DNA of 64,000 bases from CAYQIM01 sp964417555. GTDB lineage: Bacteria; Pseudomonadota; Gammaproteobacteria; Diplorickettsiales; Diplorickettsiaceae. This document shows positions 7,375 to 15,595 of this stretch, in pieces (position 1 is the first letter of the stretch; each line of letters begins with the position of its first letter). The stretch covers positions 58,928 to 122,927 of the forward strand of contig CAYQIM010000048.1 of NCBI GenBank assembly GCA_964417555.1, written 5' to 3'. Both the position numbers and the translations under genes were made by a program. The notes under the pieces were generated by a model, which was not told the DNA's origin, did not search any database, and saw only the letters and a list, made by a program, of their open reading frames with translations.

Positions 7375-8889
7375 TTAAAATCCTCGCCTCAATTTCTTGT
7401 CCGACTTCAAAGGTTTACCCTCTTCGCCTAACTCTGAAGTTTTAATTTCAGCTTCGACATTATTTCCTAAATCTACTTTAAGTCCTTCATCATCGATTGC
7501 TTTGATTTTCCCTTTTACCCATTGATCTTTCGCATAGTTATCAAAAGGATGAGCAGACAATGCAGATTCATCATTATCTAATTGCTTGATCCCCAACGAA
7601 ATACGCTCACGTTCTGGATCAATAGATAAGATAACGGTTTCCAACTCATCACCTTTTTTATATTGACGAACCGCTTCTTCACCCGGCATATCCCAAGCAA
7701 TATCGGAAAGATGCACTAAACCGTCTATTCCACCCGACAAACCGATAAAAAGACCAAAATCAGTAATCGATTTAATTTTACCAGTAATATGTTCACCTTT
7801 TACATGGGTGTTAGCAAAATCTTCCCACGGATTTAATTGACACTGTTTAATGCCTAAAGAAATACGACGTCGATCGAGATCAATATCCAGGACAACCACC
7901 TCGATCTCCATTCCTACCTGAACAACTTTATTCGGGTTAATATTTTTATTAGTCCAATCCATCTCAGAAACGTGAACTAAGCCTTCAACACCTTCTTCAA
8001 TTTCTACAAAGCAACCATAATCCGTGACATTGGTCACCTTACCCTTTAAACGCGTACCAACAGGATAACGTCCTACGAGATCTAACCACGGATCGCCGGC
8101 TAATTGTTTTAGACCCAATGAAACACGTCCGCGTTCCTTTTCAATTTTTAGAACGACGACTTCAATTTCATCACCAATAGCTAATACTTCACTCGGATGC
8201 TTCACGCGTTTCCAAGAAATATCTGTCACGTGGAGTAAGCCATCGATTCCACCTAAATCAATAAATGCACCGTAATCGGCTAAGTTCTTTACGATCCCTT
8301 TAATGACTTGACCTTCTTCCAATTCTGTCAGTAATTGTTCACGACCGGCTTGTCCTTCGGATTCAAGCACAGCACGACGTGATAAAACAATATTATTGCG
8401 TTTAGGATCGAGCTTTATTACTTTAAATTCGAGTTCTTTACCTTCAATAACGCTGGAGTCTCTAAGGGGTCGTACGTCACACAAGGATCCAGGTAAGAAA
8501 GCACGGACATTGCCCAACTCGACCGTAAAACCACCTTTCACTTTTCCATTGACAAAACCAACCACCACAGTACCTTCATCGTGCGCTTTTTGTAATGAAG
8601 TCCACATCTCCGCTCGTTTGGCTTTTTCACGGGATAAGCGGGTTTCACCAAAACCATCTTCTAAAGATTCAATACTCACATCAACTTCGTCACCGACCTT
8701 AACTTCTAATTCGCCGGCTTCATTGGTAAATTGGTCGATGGGAATTAGCGCTTCAGATTTTAAATTGGCGTTGACTACAACACGATCTTTTTCAATTCGA
8801 ACAATCGTGCCGCGTATAATCATGCCTACATGGAAAACTCGACCGGAAAAACTTTCATCAAGTAATTGCTTAAAACTCGTTTCTGTCAT
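7375..8889 (-). CDS. rpsA: 30S ribosomal protein S1, frameshifted near the C-terminus
   Basis: S1 binds mRNA and helps initiation on the 30S subunit. The 504-residue frame holds five complete S1 (OB-fold) domains and most of a sixth. Beyond codon ~490 the frame leaves the family sequence (ends KSDKKLRRGF), while a different frame continues with FEVGQEIEARILNIDR and HILSLSLSPLEE to a TAG at 7307-7309. Adding one A near 7414 (GGTAAACC to GGTAAAACC) would restore a 527-residue protein. So it is a real one-base deletion or a sequence error. The sixth domain is the least essential in E. coli S1. No Shine-Dalgarno sequence precedes the ATG, as in E. coli rpsA. Confidence 0.93.
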   Translation of the reverse strand: MTETSFKQLLDESFSGRVFHVGMIIRGTIVRIEKDRVVVNANLKSEALIPIDQFTNEAGELEVKVGDEVDVSIESLEDGFGETRLSREKAKRAEMWTSLQKAHDEGTVVVGFVNGKVKGGFTVELGNVRAFLPGSLCDVRPLRDSSVIEGKELEFKVIKLDPKRNNIVLSRRAVLESEGQAGREQLLTELEEGQVIKGIVKNLADYGAFIDLGGIDGLLHVTDISWKRVKHPSEVLAIGDEIEVVVLKIEKERGRVSLGLKQLAGDPWLDLVGRYPVGTRLKGKVTNVTDYGCFVEIEEGVEGLVHVSEMDWTNKNINPNKVVQVGMEIEVVVLDIDLDRRRISLGIKQCQLNPWEDFANTHVKGEHITGKIKSITDFGLFIGLSGGIDGLVHLSDIAWDMPGEEAVRQYKKGDELETVILSIDPERERISLGIKQLDNDESALSAHPFDNYAKDQWVKGKIKAIDDEGLKVDLGNNVEAEIKTSELGEEGKPLKSDKKLRRGF

Positions 8890-9005
8890 ATCGTTATATC
8901 ACTTGTTCTTTTTTAGAGAACCATTTAAAAATGGCGCAAAAAATTCTGCGCGGTTAATAATTAGCCATTAAAAAAATAATGGCCTCCTTCCTATGACGTG
9001 CTGAC
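8890..9005 (-). promoter_or_regulatory. Possible structured rpsA leader
   Basis: The leader has successive short hairpins on the transcribed strand: GCCATTA / TAATGGC, GCGCA / TGCGC, and CCATTT / AAATGG. The base before the ATG lacks a Shine-Dalgarno motif. In E. coli the rpsA leader folds into hairpins that drive and autoregulate translation; by analogy this leader may do the same. The analogy is inference. Confidence 0.35.
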
Positions 9006-9010
9006 ATAAG

Positions 9011-9832
9011 CTATTTCACATTGAGGCTACATAAGCGATTTTTAATCTGCTGCAGCACCTCTAATACACTTAAGGACGTAGTATCAATCATAAAGGCGTC
9101 TTTTGCCGCTTTTAACGGTGCTACCGATCGCTGTTTATCTTGCGTATCTCGTCGCTCAAGCTCTATTTGTAAAGACTCAAGGCTAACATGCTTCCCCTTT
9201 GCCTTCAACTGCAAATAGCGCCGTTTAGCACGTTCTTCTGGCGTCGCCCAAAGAAAAACTTTTAGCAAAGCATCCGGAAAAACAACGGTTCCCATATCGC
9301 GTCCATCAGCGACTAAACCGGGTGCTTTTCGAAAGGCGCGCTGATAGGCGAGCAAGCCTTTTCTCAGCCTAGGATAAGTCCCTATTTGGGAGGCTAAATG
9401 ACCCCATTCCTCGGTACGAATGGTATCGGTGATATCACGCCCTTGCCATCGAATTTTGAGTTTGTTATCCAAAGAAAGCTCAAAAGTCAATGATAACCCG
9501 GTAATTAAAGGGAGTAACTGCGTTTCCGTTAATGGGTGGCCCAGTGTCGTTTGCGCAATAAAAGCGAAAGCCCGATAAATAGTCCCACTGTCTAAAAAAT
9601 GCCACCCTAACTCCTTAGCCAAGCGACTGCTAATGGTCCCTTTTCCTGATCCGCCGGGACCATCGATAGTAATAACAGGTATACTCTTCGCACTTAAATT
9701 TTCGGCTGTGTTGCCGCTCGTTTCGCAATCCTCATGTATTCCATATACATTCCGGTTGCTCATCTTCACGGCGCCTTGCCGAAAATCCCATTGCTGTGAA
9801 TATAGCTGATGAGCACGCTTTTCTAGCAACAT
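9011..9832 (-). CDS. cmk: Cytidylate kinase with a repeat-derived N-terminal insertion
   Basis: Phosphorylates CMP and dCMP with ATP. The kinase core starts near residue 52 (IPVITIDGPGGSGKGT, P-loop 58-66) and shows RDMGTVVFPDA and the ERRDTQDKQR lid region. The protein has 273 residues, about 46 more than E. coli Cmk, and the excess is residues 11-51, encoded by repeat copy B. The ATG at 9832 is preceded by GGAGG and overlaps the pyrF stop by 10 bases, which supports it; an internal ATG at 9763 lies inside the repeat. Either way translation starts before or within the repeat. Upstream of rpsA, as in many gammaproteobacteria. Confidence 0.93.
   Translation of the reverse strand: MLLEKRAHQLYSQQWDFRQGAVKMSNRNVYGIHEDCETSGNTAENLSAKSIPVITIDGPGGSGKGTISSRLAKELGWHFLDSGTIYRAFAFIAQTTLGHPLTETQLLPLITGLSLTFELSLDNKLKIRWQGRDITDTIRTEEWGHLASQIGTYPRLRKGLLAYQRAFRKAPGLVADGRDMGTVVFPDALLKVFLWATPEERAKRRYLQLKAKGKHVSLESLQIELERRDTQDKQRSVAPLKAAKDAFMIDTTSLSVLEVLQQIKNRLCSLNVK
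9680..9804 (+). repeat. Dispersed ~125-bp repeat, copy B, in frame inside cmk
   Basis: Starts TATACTCTTCGCAC and ends GCTGTGAATATA. It encodes cmk residues from about 11 to 51 on the opposite strand with no stop codon. The last part of its reading (TAENLSAKSI) is matched by TAENLTAKSI in FolC. It is the most complete copy with copy A. Confidence 0.85.
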
Positions 9833-10605
9833 GCGTTATAGGTCCTCCAAGCCACTTCTCGGTAGTGCTGTGCTGCGGCTAAAGGGTCTTTACTCTGATA
9901 AATCCCCCGCCCTACGATAATAATATCTGTTCGGTTTTCTAAAATTGCTTGCTCAGGAGAAATATAGTGTTGACCCAAACTATCTTTCGATTGACTCCAC
10001 TGAACACCCGGGGTCATATGGAGAAGACCGGGATTTTCTGTCAATTGTTTGAGGGCAATAAAACCCATCACAAATTCAGGATAGTCATGGGCCATGTCAA
10101 TGCTAGCTTGGGTATAAGCATTCTGGGCGAGTGAGCCCATAGAGCTCATCTCAGCCAAAAGTAACAATCCGCGCTGCTTCGCTAAACCTACCTCCTGTAA
10201 GCCTTGAATAATACCCGGTCCAGGGACAGTATGGGCATTCGTGATATCCGCCCATTCCGCAATACGATAAATTCCCCCTGCATATTGCTGCTTTACTGTA
10301 TTGCCAATGTCAGCAAATTTACGATCCTCAAAAAGTAAAAACTCATGTTTTTCAGCTAGAACTTTAAGCCGGGTAATAAAATGGTCATCAAAATCAGAGA
10401 GAATATCTACATGGGTCTTTAACAAACAAATCTCTGATCCGACTTGGTCGGCAAGCTCCAACAGAGCATTTGCACACGTGAGATCGGCAGAAAGCGAGAG
10501 ATTAGATTGTTTATTGGCAATAATTTCGCATAAACGTTTTGCTGTAGGATTTAAGCAATGGGGTATTCGTGCTTCATAAGCTAATTTTTTGACTTTTTTT
10601 GGCAT
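9823..10605 (-). CDS. pyrF: Orotidine 5'-phosphate decarboxylase, eukaryote-like type
   Basis: Last step of UMP synthesis. The ATG at 10605 (PKKVKKLAYEARIP follows) gives 260 residues; the frame could extend to a TTG at 10632 overlapping dedD. The active-site block is LLFEDRKFADIGNTVKQQY (Asp94, Lys96, Asp99), the DRKFAD form seen in yeast URA3 and animal UMP synthase; E. coli PyrF has a DxKxHD form instead. Further URA3-like blocks are IAEWADITNAHTVPGPGI and LLLLAEMSSMGSLA. It overlaps cmk by 10 bases. The type suggests transfer or an old paralogue; phylogeny would tell. Confidence 0.93.
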   Translation of the reverse strand: MPKKVKKLAYEARIPHCLNPTAKRLCEIIANKQSNLSLSADLTCANALLELADQVGSEICLLKTHVDILSDFDDHFITRLKVLAEKHEFLLFEDRKFADIGNTVKQQYAGGIYRIAEWADITNAHTVPGPGIIQGLQEVGLAKQRGLLLLAEMSSMGSLAQNAYTQASIDMAHDYPEFVMGFIALKQLTENPGLLHMTPGVQWSQSKDSLGQHYISPEQAILENRTDIIIVGRGIYQSKDPLAAAQHYREVAWRTYNACC

Positions 10606-10612
10606 GGGATTA

Positions 10613-11074
10613 TTACAATAATAGAGGATCAAAAGCGGTCACCACCGGGGATTTGAGTTGTATCACTTTATTTAACTGTGCAACTAAGTTTTTTATTTGA
10701 TCCGATTTAATTTCTGGACCTACAAAAACACGCGTTATTGCTATTCCAGACATCATAACTTGACGTGTATAGGCTTTAAAGCCTTTTTGACGCAAACGCT
10801 GGACGAGCACATTGGCATCGGCATATTTTTTAAAATCAGCAACTTGAATGACCCACGCCACTCCTGGTGACAAAGGCAGTGTTAAAGGTTTTTTAATAGA
10901 GGATTGACTTAGAGTGCTTAATCCTGAATTGAACTGAGGACTAAGAGATAAAGGTCTATTAGGCATAGAGAAGTTAAGTTCTGTAGATACTTGGCTAAAA
11001 AACAAGGGTAAAAAAATAATGAGTAAGGCGCCCAGTACAATGATAGCAATAATACAGTTTCTTAAATTGCACAC
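10613..11074 (-). CDS. dedD: SPOR-domain membrane protein, DedD-like
   Basis: A 153-residue protein with one N-terminal membrane segment (about 7-27), a flexible Ser/Pro-rich linker, and a C-terminal SPOR domain (about 70-145, with WVIQVADFKKYADANVLVQ and RVFVGPE). SPOR domains bind denuded peptidoglycan at the division site. In E. coli dedD follows accD-folC. Here an insertion (11211-13260) on the other strand separates it from folC, so the order accD-folC-[insert]-dedD supports the name. Confidence 0.8.
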   Translation of the reverse strand: MCNLRNCIIAIIVLGALLIIFLPLFFSQVSTELNFSMPNRPLSLSPQFNSGLSTLSQSSIKKPLTLPLSPGVAWVIQVADFKKYADANVLVQRLRQKGFKAYTRQVMMSGIAITRVFVGPEIKSDQIKNLVAQLNKVIQLKSPVVTAFDPLLL

Positions 11075-11210
11075 TTTCTTTCCTTATAACATGGCGGCAT
11101 AAAATTATACCTCATCTTCGATACTGAATCAGCGACCATTGTTTTATGTATATTTTTTTAATATTATAATACATAAAATATCATTAATGGCTATAATAGA
11201 AAGGAATCTA

Positions 11211-11576
11211 ATGCTAAGAATCTTAACGCAAACAAAATTAAACGAAGAAGCATTTTGGCCAAAACCGATAAGTAAAGATTTTTTAACCAACAGCGATAAA
11301 TTTTGGGAAAAGGAGTACAAAGAATACAGTTATTGTTATATTTCCGAACTCGATCATCTATTTACCCTTTTATTTAGCGCCATAACACAATTAGTACTCA
11401 CAGAGGAAAGTTTTACTTCGATAATCAATACATTAGAAAATTTTCAAAAAAAATGCCACACATCGTATTTTTCGAATTATATAGGAGGGATAAAGCAGCA
11501 ATTAGAGATAATTACTTATTTTTTTTATTCTACGCCGCTTTCTAAAAAAAAGCAGACTTGCTTTACAGTTTCTTGA
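11211..11576 (+). CDS. Unknown protein, 5' part of a frameshifted gene
   Basis: Start ATG 11211, preceded by AAAGGAA, chosen over an upstream ATG at 11139. It encodes 121 residues (MLRILTQTKLNEEAFWPK onward), Lys/Asn/Tyr-rich and probably helical. The frame breaks at a run of eight A (11544-11551): with seven A it would run on through LALQFLDIDVCPEGS into the frame at 11668. The joined product would have 682 residues. No known domain recognised. It lies with its 3' partner as an island on the opposite strand between dedD and folC. Confidence 0.6.
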   Translation: MLRILTQTKLNEEAFWPKPISKDFLTNSDKFWEKEYKEYSYCYISELDHLFTLLFSAITQLVLTEESFTSIINTLENFQKKCHTSYFSNYIGGIKQQLEIITYFFYSTPLSKKKQTCFTVS

Positions 11577-11667
11577 TATTGATGTTTGTCCGGAGGGTAG
11601 TTTTTTAAAATTACAACAAATAGCTTATACCTTAAGTGAAACTAACAATATTTTTAGTTGGTTAGCG

Positions 11668-13260
11668 ATGTTTCGCTTAGAAATTATCCACAGTTTCCTT
11701 TTTACACTGGATATTCAATCTGTTCATAGCTTTAATACTATTCTAAATTATGCGCAAAGTATAGGTTTAAATATTATTGATGAAGATGGTATCACTCCTA
11801 TCTATATCGCCAGTGATCAATATCAAAAGCCTTTATCTGAATGTGAGAAAGCAGCATTTATTGCATTTTTCTGTAGACATTATTGCGTAAACGGGATTAC
11901 TAAATACATTAGTCATCGCCTAGAAAAAAAACTTCAAACGTGCTTGCATGAGTTTCTAGAGGAAATTCCGGGTTTAGGACAGGGTATTTCTGCTCAAATT
12001 CCACCTTATACCCTTGAAAAAAAATTAACCGGTTTACCAGCGCAAAAACTTTTTAGGTTTCTTAAACCTATCAGCGAAGATGATGATTCATATTATCAGA
12101 TTAAATCCTTTTCCGAATTAAAAAAAGAAACGGCATATTACTTAGCTGAAATCCAGGTTTTTAAAAAACGATCCAAAACCTTTAAATTCGGTAAAATTGA
12201 TTGGAATTTTACTATCATTGAAGGAGATAATCTTGGCGAGTATAGCTATATATCTTATAAACTTCATTCAAACAGTGAAACTCTACTTGATTATTCTACT
12301 TTCGAAGAAGAAAAACTCTATCAATATTTTACCTTAAAAGCGTTTAATGATAATAAACAGTTTCTCATGCTAAGACAATCGAGTTTCCAACACTTCTGTC
12401 AACTACAGGCTAATTTTAGCGACAGCTATTTAATTGATATTGATTTTAAACCATTAGGTCAAACCTTTTTAGCGTTGACTGGACTTGAACAAGCCCAGCT
12501 TATTCGCCCACAACTCACTTATGAGCAGTTTTTGAGTCTTTACAAGTTAAATCAAGATAAATGTTTACAAAGCAACTGTATCGTTAATATCACCAGTGCA
12601 AAACAATTTTTTACAATTAAGGAGGATATATTAAAACCTGGTTTAGAAAATCTAAAGGATTTTATAATACGCCATCGACAAATCTTAGTGGCAGAAAAAT
12701 TATATACTGAAATTACAAACAATTTAAACGAAAAAAAATTAGTGTTAGAGGCTCAATTAGCCTGGAGGTTAAAAAAAAATAAAAATACAATCTATACTAT
12801 GAAATTTGTATCGCCAAAGGCACTCGCTCTCTATACTTCAATTATAATTATAATTTTATTTTCTGGAGTGGTATTTCCTACTTTGTTTTATATTGGATTA
12901 GGATTGCTGACATTAAATGCGCTTTTAATACATATTTCTGTTGCCGCTTTCGATCAAATGAAATTAAAACACAGAGAATATGGTGAACAAATGGTTGCAC
13001 TAAAAAAAGAAAGGGATAAATTACTTTCATTAAAAAATGCTTTTATGCAAATAGAAGGAAAAACGGCCATAGTAAAAGATAAAAAAACCATTTCGAGTTA
13101 TGTGAGGTCATCAAGTACAGATTATAATAAAAACAATAAGCAGCCAACGAGTATAAGTAATTATTTATTAAGGAATGTCATAAAATTGCCAAATAAAATA
13201 ATATCCTTAGATAGCTTAGTAAATTATCGTTCAGATTCCTATGCTCATACATGTACTTGA
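11668..13260 (+). CDS. Unknown membrane/coiled-coil protein, 3' part of a frameshifted gene
   Basis: A 530-residue frame; the same frame is open upstream to the A-run at 11544, so 11668 is only the first ATG inside a longer gene. Near the start DEDGITPIYIAS resembles a single ankyrin-type stretch, too little to call. A double membrane hairpin lies at about residues 387-427 (SIIIIILFSGVV...), followed by a coiled coil (YGEQMVALKKERDKLLSLK) and a polar tail. Such a layout is common in effectors of intracellular bacteria that enter host membranes, but this is a guess. The 3' end overlaps the end of folC by 30 bases, tail to tail. Confidence 0.65.
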   Translation: MFRLEIIHSFLFTLDIQSVHSFNTILNYAQSIGLNIIDEDGITPIYIASDQYQKPLSECEKAAFIAFFCRHYCVNGITKYISHRLEKKLQTCLHEFLEEIPGLGQGISAQIPPYTLEKKLTGLPAQKLFRFLKPISEDDDSYYQIKSFSELKKETAYYLAEIQVFKKRSKTFKFGKIDWNFTIIEGDNLGEYSYISYKLHSNSETLLDYSTFEEEKLYQYFTLKAFNDNKQFLMLRQSSFQHFCQLQANFSDSYLIDIDFKPLGQTFLALTGLEQAQLIRPQLTYEQFLSLYKLNQDKCLQSNCIVNITSAKQFFTIKEDILKPGLENLKDFIIRHRQILVAEKLYTEITNNLNEKKLVLEAQLAWRLKKNKNTIYTMKFVSPKALALYTSIIIIILFSGVVFPTLFYIGLGLLTLNALLIHISVAAFDQMKLKHREYGEQMVALKKERDKLLSLKNAFMQIEGKTAIVKDKKTISSYVRSSSTDYNKNNKQPTSISNYLLRNVIKLPNKIISLDSLVNYRSDSYAHTCT

Positions 13261-14544
13261 AGACGTGAGTGTTTCTAGTACTAACCCTACGGTATGAAAT
13301 GAACCAAAAATAAGAATACGATCGCCTTTTTGTGCCGCTTGATAAGCTTTTTGTACAGCCAAGACTGGAGAAGATAGGCTATAAATTGATGATGCATGTT
13401 GATTCAGATTTAATAAACACGAGTGCAATTGTATAGCCATGGCACCGCGAGAAGCGGCTAAATCCGCTAAATACCACTTATCGATCAGATCGACTAAGGG
13501 GGCTAAAGTCTGTGTGATGTCTTTATCGGCTAACATTCCTACTACCGCATAGGTTTTTCCATTGCAGGGCTCTTTCGCTAAACGCTTAGCCAAACATCTT
13601 CCGCCTGCTGGATTATGCGCTACATCAAGAATAAGTTGTATACTCTTCGCAGTTAAATTTTCGGCTGTTTCAATCTTTTGAAAGCGACCACGAAGAAAAA
13701 CGCTTTTTAATCCTTTCTCTATAGCCGATCGGGTAATAAAAAATTTGTTGGCAAGCAGTTCAATGACTTGTAAAACTGTAGCCGCATTTTGTAAATCAAT
13801 GCCCGGCAATGGTAAATTCATTAGCGTTTGCTGTTGGCTTTGCCACGTCCACGTGGAAAGCTGTTTTTTATAATCAAACTGTTGGCCCTGCCGATAGAGT
13901 GTTGTATTTAACAAGGCTGCTTGTTTAGCCACTGAAGCGGAATCAATAAAATCACCGAAAACACAAGGTTTATTGGGACGCATAATGCCCGCTTTTTCCT
14001 TAGCAATCTGTTCTCGCGTGTAGCCTAGCCATTCCATATGATCGAGATCAATCATGCTTATAACGGCAATATCGGCATCCACGCAATTAACCGCATCCAA
14101 ACGTCCACCAAGACCCACCTCTAAAATAATTACATCCAATGGCACTTGTTTAAATAACAACAAGGCGGCTAAGGTAGCAAATTCAAAATAGGTTAATGAA
14201 ATTTCACCACGCTCTTTTTCAATACGCTGAAACGCCTCACATAATGCGTCATCGCTAACATATTTGCCAACGATTTGTATGCGTTCATTATAATCGATCA
14301 GATGAGGTGAGGTATAAGCCCCTACTCGATATCCCGCTGCGGTTAAAATAGCCTGCATCAGCGCAACACAAGAACCCTTACCATTCGTGCCCGCGACAGT
14401 AATAATGGGGTAGTTAAAGTGCAATACATTCAGACGCTCAGCCACAACTCTGATACGCTGTAAACCTAAATCAATAGTTTTTGGATGGCAAGTTTCTAAA
14501 TAACTTAACCATGCTTCCTTGGTTCGCGCAAAGCAATTAGACAT
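13231..14544 (-). CDS. folC: Dihydrofolate synthase/folylpolyglutamate synthase with a small repeat insertion
   Basis: Adds glutamate to dihydropteroate and to folates. The ATG at 14544 (MSNCFARTKEAWL) overlaps the accD stop by 8 bases, a typical coupling; 437 residues result. P-loop GTNGKGS (52-58), the Mur-ligase blocks LEVGLGGRLDAVN and LDVAHNP are intact. The ten residues TAENLTAKSI just before LILDVAHNP are encoded by repeat copy C and are not part of the family sequence. The last residues (SSSTCMSIGI) overlap the inserted gene on the other strand, so that insertion may have changed the C-terminus. Confidence 0.94.
   Translation of the reverse strand: MSNCFARTKEAWLSYLETCHPKTIDLGLQRIRVVAERLNVLHFNYPIITVAGTNGKGSCVALMQAILTAAGYRVGAYTSPHLIDYNERIQIVGKYVSDDALCEAFQRIEKERGEISLTYFEFATLAALLLFKQVPLDVIILEVGLGGRLDAVNCVDADIAVISMIDLDHMEWLGYTREQIAKEKAGIMRPNKPCVFGDFIDSASVAKQAALLNTTLYRQGQQFDYKKQLSTWTWQSQQQTLMNLPLPGIDLQNAATVLQVIELLANKFFITRSAIEKGLKSVFLRGRFQKIETAENLTAKSIQLILDVAHNPAGGRCLAKRLAKEPCNGKTYAVVGMLADKDITQTLAPLVDLIDKWYLADLAASRGAMAIQLHSCLLNLNQHASSIYSLSSPVLAVQKAYQAAQKGDRILIFGSFHTVGLVLETLTSSSTCMSIGI
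13639..13670 (+). repeat. Dispersed repeat, copy C (one end only), in frame inside folC
   Basis: 32 bases matching the left end of copy B with one mismatch over the first 28 (TATACTCTTCGCA then TTAAATTTTCGGCTGT). It is read in the same frame as in cmk, giving TAENLTAKSI. Only this end of the element remains. Confidence 0.75.
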
Positions 14545-15427
14545 TATCCCTATCAATAGCAGAAAGTGAATAACGATTTCTATTCGCTTGCATTAATTTA
14601 TTTAATAATGCCGCCACTTTATCTTTTAATTCTCGTCTATCAACCACCATATCGATAGCACCATGGCTCAATAAAAATTCACTGCGTTGAAATCCTTCGG
14701 GTAACACCTGTCTAACGGTTTGCTCAATAACACGTGGACCAGTAAAACCAATCAACGCTTTAGGCTCAGCAATAATAATATCCCCCAACATCGCAAAACT
14801 GGCCGAAACACCACCCATCGTTGGATCCGTTAATACCGAAATAAAGGGCAACCCGGCTTGTTTAAGCTTGCCGAGTATAGCGCTGGTTTTTGCCATTTGT
14901 ATTAACGAAAAAAGACCTTCTTGCATCCTAGCGCCACCACTGGCGGCAACACAAACAAAAGGCAGATTCAGTTCTAAGGCGACTTCTACACCACGAATAA
15001 AACGTGCGCCTACGGCTGAACTCATGGAGCCACCCATAAAATTAAATTCAAAAGCCGCCGCAATTAAAGGTATCCCTTTTAATTGACCTTGTAGAACGAC
15101 TAAGGCTTCGGTTTCACCGGTTTTTTTTATCGCTTGTTTTAGCCGATCTTTATATTTAAATTGGTCTTTAAAATCCAGCCTATCAATCGCCGTAATGTCA
15201 CTGCCTATTTCTTCCCCCGTTTCTGGGTCTAATAGCTGCTGCAAGCGTTGTCTCGCTTTGACGCGATGATGATGGGCGCATGTAGGACATACAGCCAAAT
15301 TACGTTCAAATTCGGCACGATAAAGAAGGGCTTGACAGGCTTCACATTTAACCCACAACTCAGGCCCTTCGCTGGTCTTCCTAACAACCGTGCGAATCCC
15401 CGTAATGACTTTTTTTAACCAACTCAT
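14537..15427 (-). CDS. accD: Acetyl-CoA carboxylase carboxyltransferase subunit beta
   Basis: Carboxyltransferase subunit that, with AccA, makes malonyl-CoA for fatty acids. The ATG at 15427 (MSWLKKVITG) follows AGGAAA and gives 296 residues, close to the 304 of E. coli. The zinc finger CEAC...CPTC is at about 29-51. The oxyanion glycines lie in EFNFMGGSMSSAVGARF and ASGGARMQEG. It overlaps folC, forming accD-folC, which with dedD is a common gammaproteobacterial order. Confidence 0.95.
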   Translation of the reverse strand: MSWLKKVITGIRTVVRKTSEGPELWVKCEACQALLYRAEFERNLAVCPTCAHHHRVKARQRLQQLLDPETGEEIGSDITAIDRLDFKDQFKYKDRLKQAIKKTGETEALVVLQGQLKGIPLIAAAFEFNFMGGSMSSAVGARFIRGVEVALELNLPFVCVAASGGARMQEGLFSLIQMAKTSAILGKLKQAGLPFISVLTDPTMGGVSASFAMLGDIIIAEPKALIGFTGPRVIEQTVRQVLPEGFQRSEFLLSHGAIDMVVDRRELKDKVAALLNKLMQANRNRYSLSAIDRDNV

Positions 15428-15470
15428 AGAATTTCCTAAAACCAATTTAGTATGCCGCTATAATACCTGG

Positions 15471-15476
15471 ATTATA
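15471..15476 (-). promoter_or_regulatory. Possible -10 box upstream of accD
   Basis: TATAAT on the minus strand, about 45 bases before the accD start. No good -35 lies at the standard distance; a TTGACA at 15541-15546 is too far upstream for this box. Weak support. Confidence 0.28.
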
Positions 15477-15560
15477 AACCTTACAAAAATTTCATCATTA
15501 ACTTGGTACCAAAATAAAGTGATAAAGCAAAAATTGATGTTGTCAACAAGGCAAATAAAC

Positions 15561-15595
15561 GGGCTAAACCTTGGATTAAAGCCAATGTTTAGCCC
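15561..15595 (-). terminator. Hairpin at the end of potD
   Basis: Arms GGGCTAAAC / GTTTAGCCC (9 bp) with an inner TTGG / CCAA pairing, overlapping the potD stop codon. Followed on the minus strand by GTTTATTTG, a weak U-tract. Probably the end of the potABCD transcript. Confidence 0.55.

Noticed and set aside
8396..8971. 191-codon frame on the plus strand opposite rpsA
   Set aside because: It is antisense to a well-conserved ribosomal protein gene, has no recognisable domain and owes its length to the codon use of rpsA.
10606..10632. TTG start for PyrF
   Set aside because: It would add nine residues overlapping dedD; the ATG at 10605 fits the family start.
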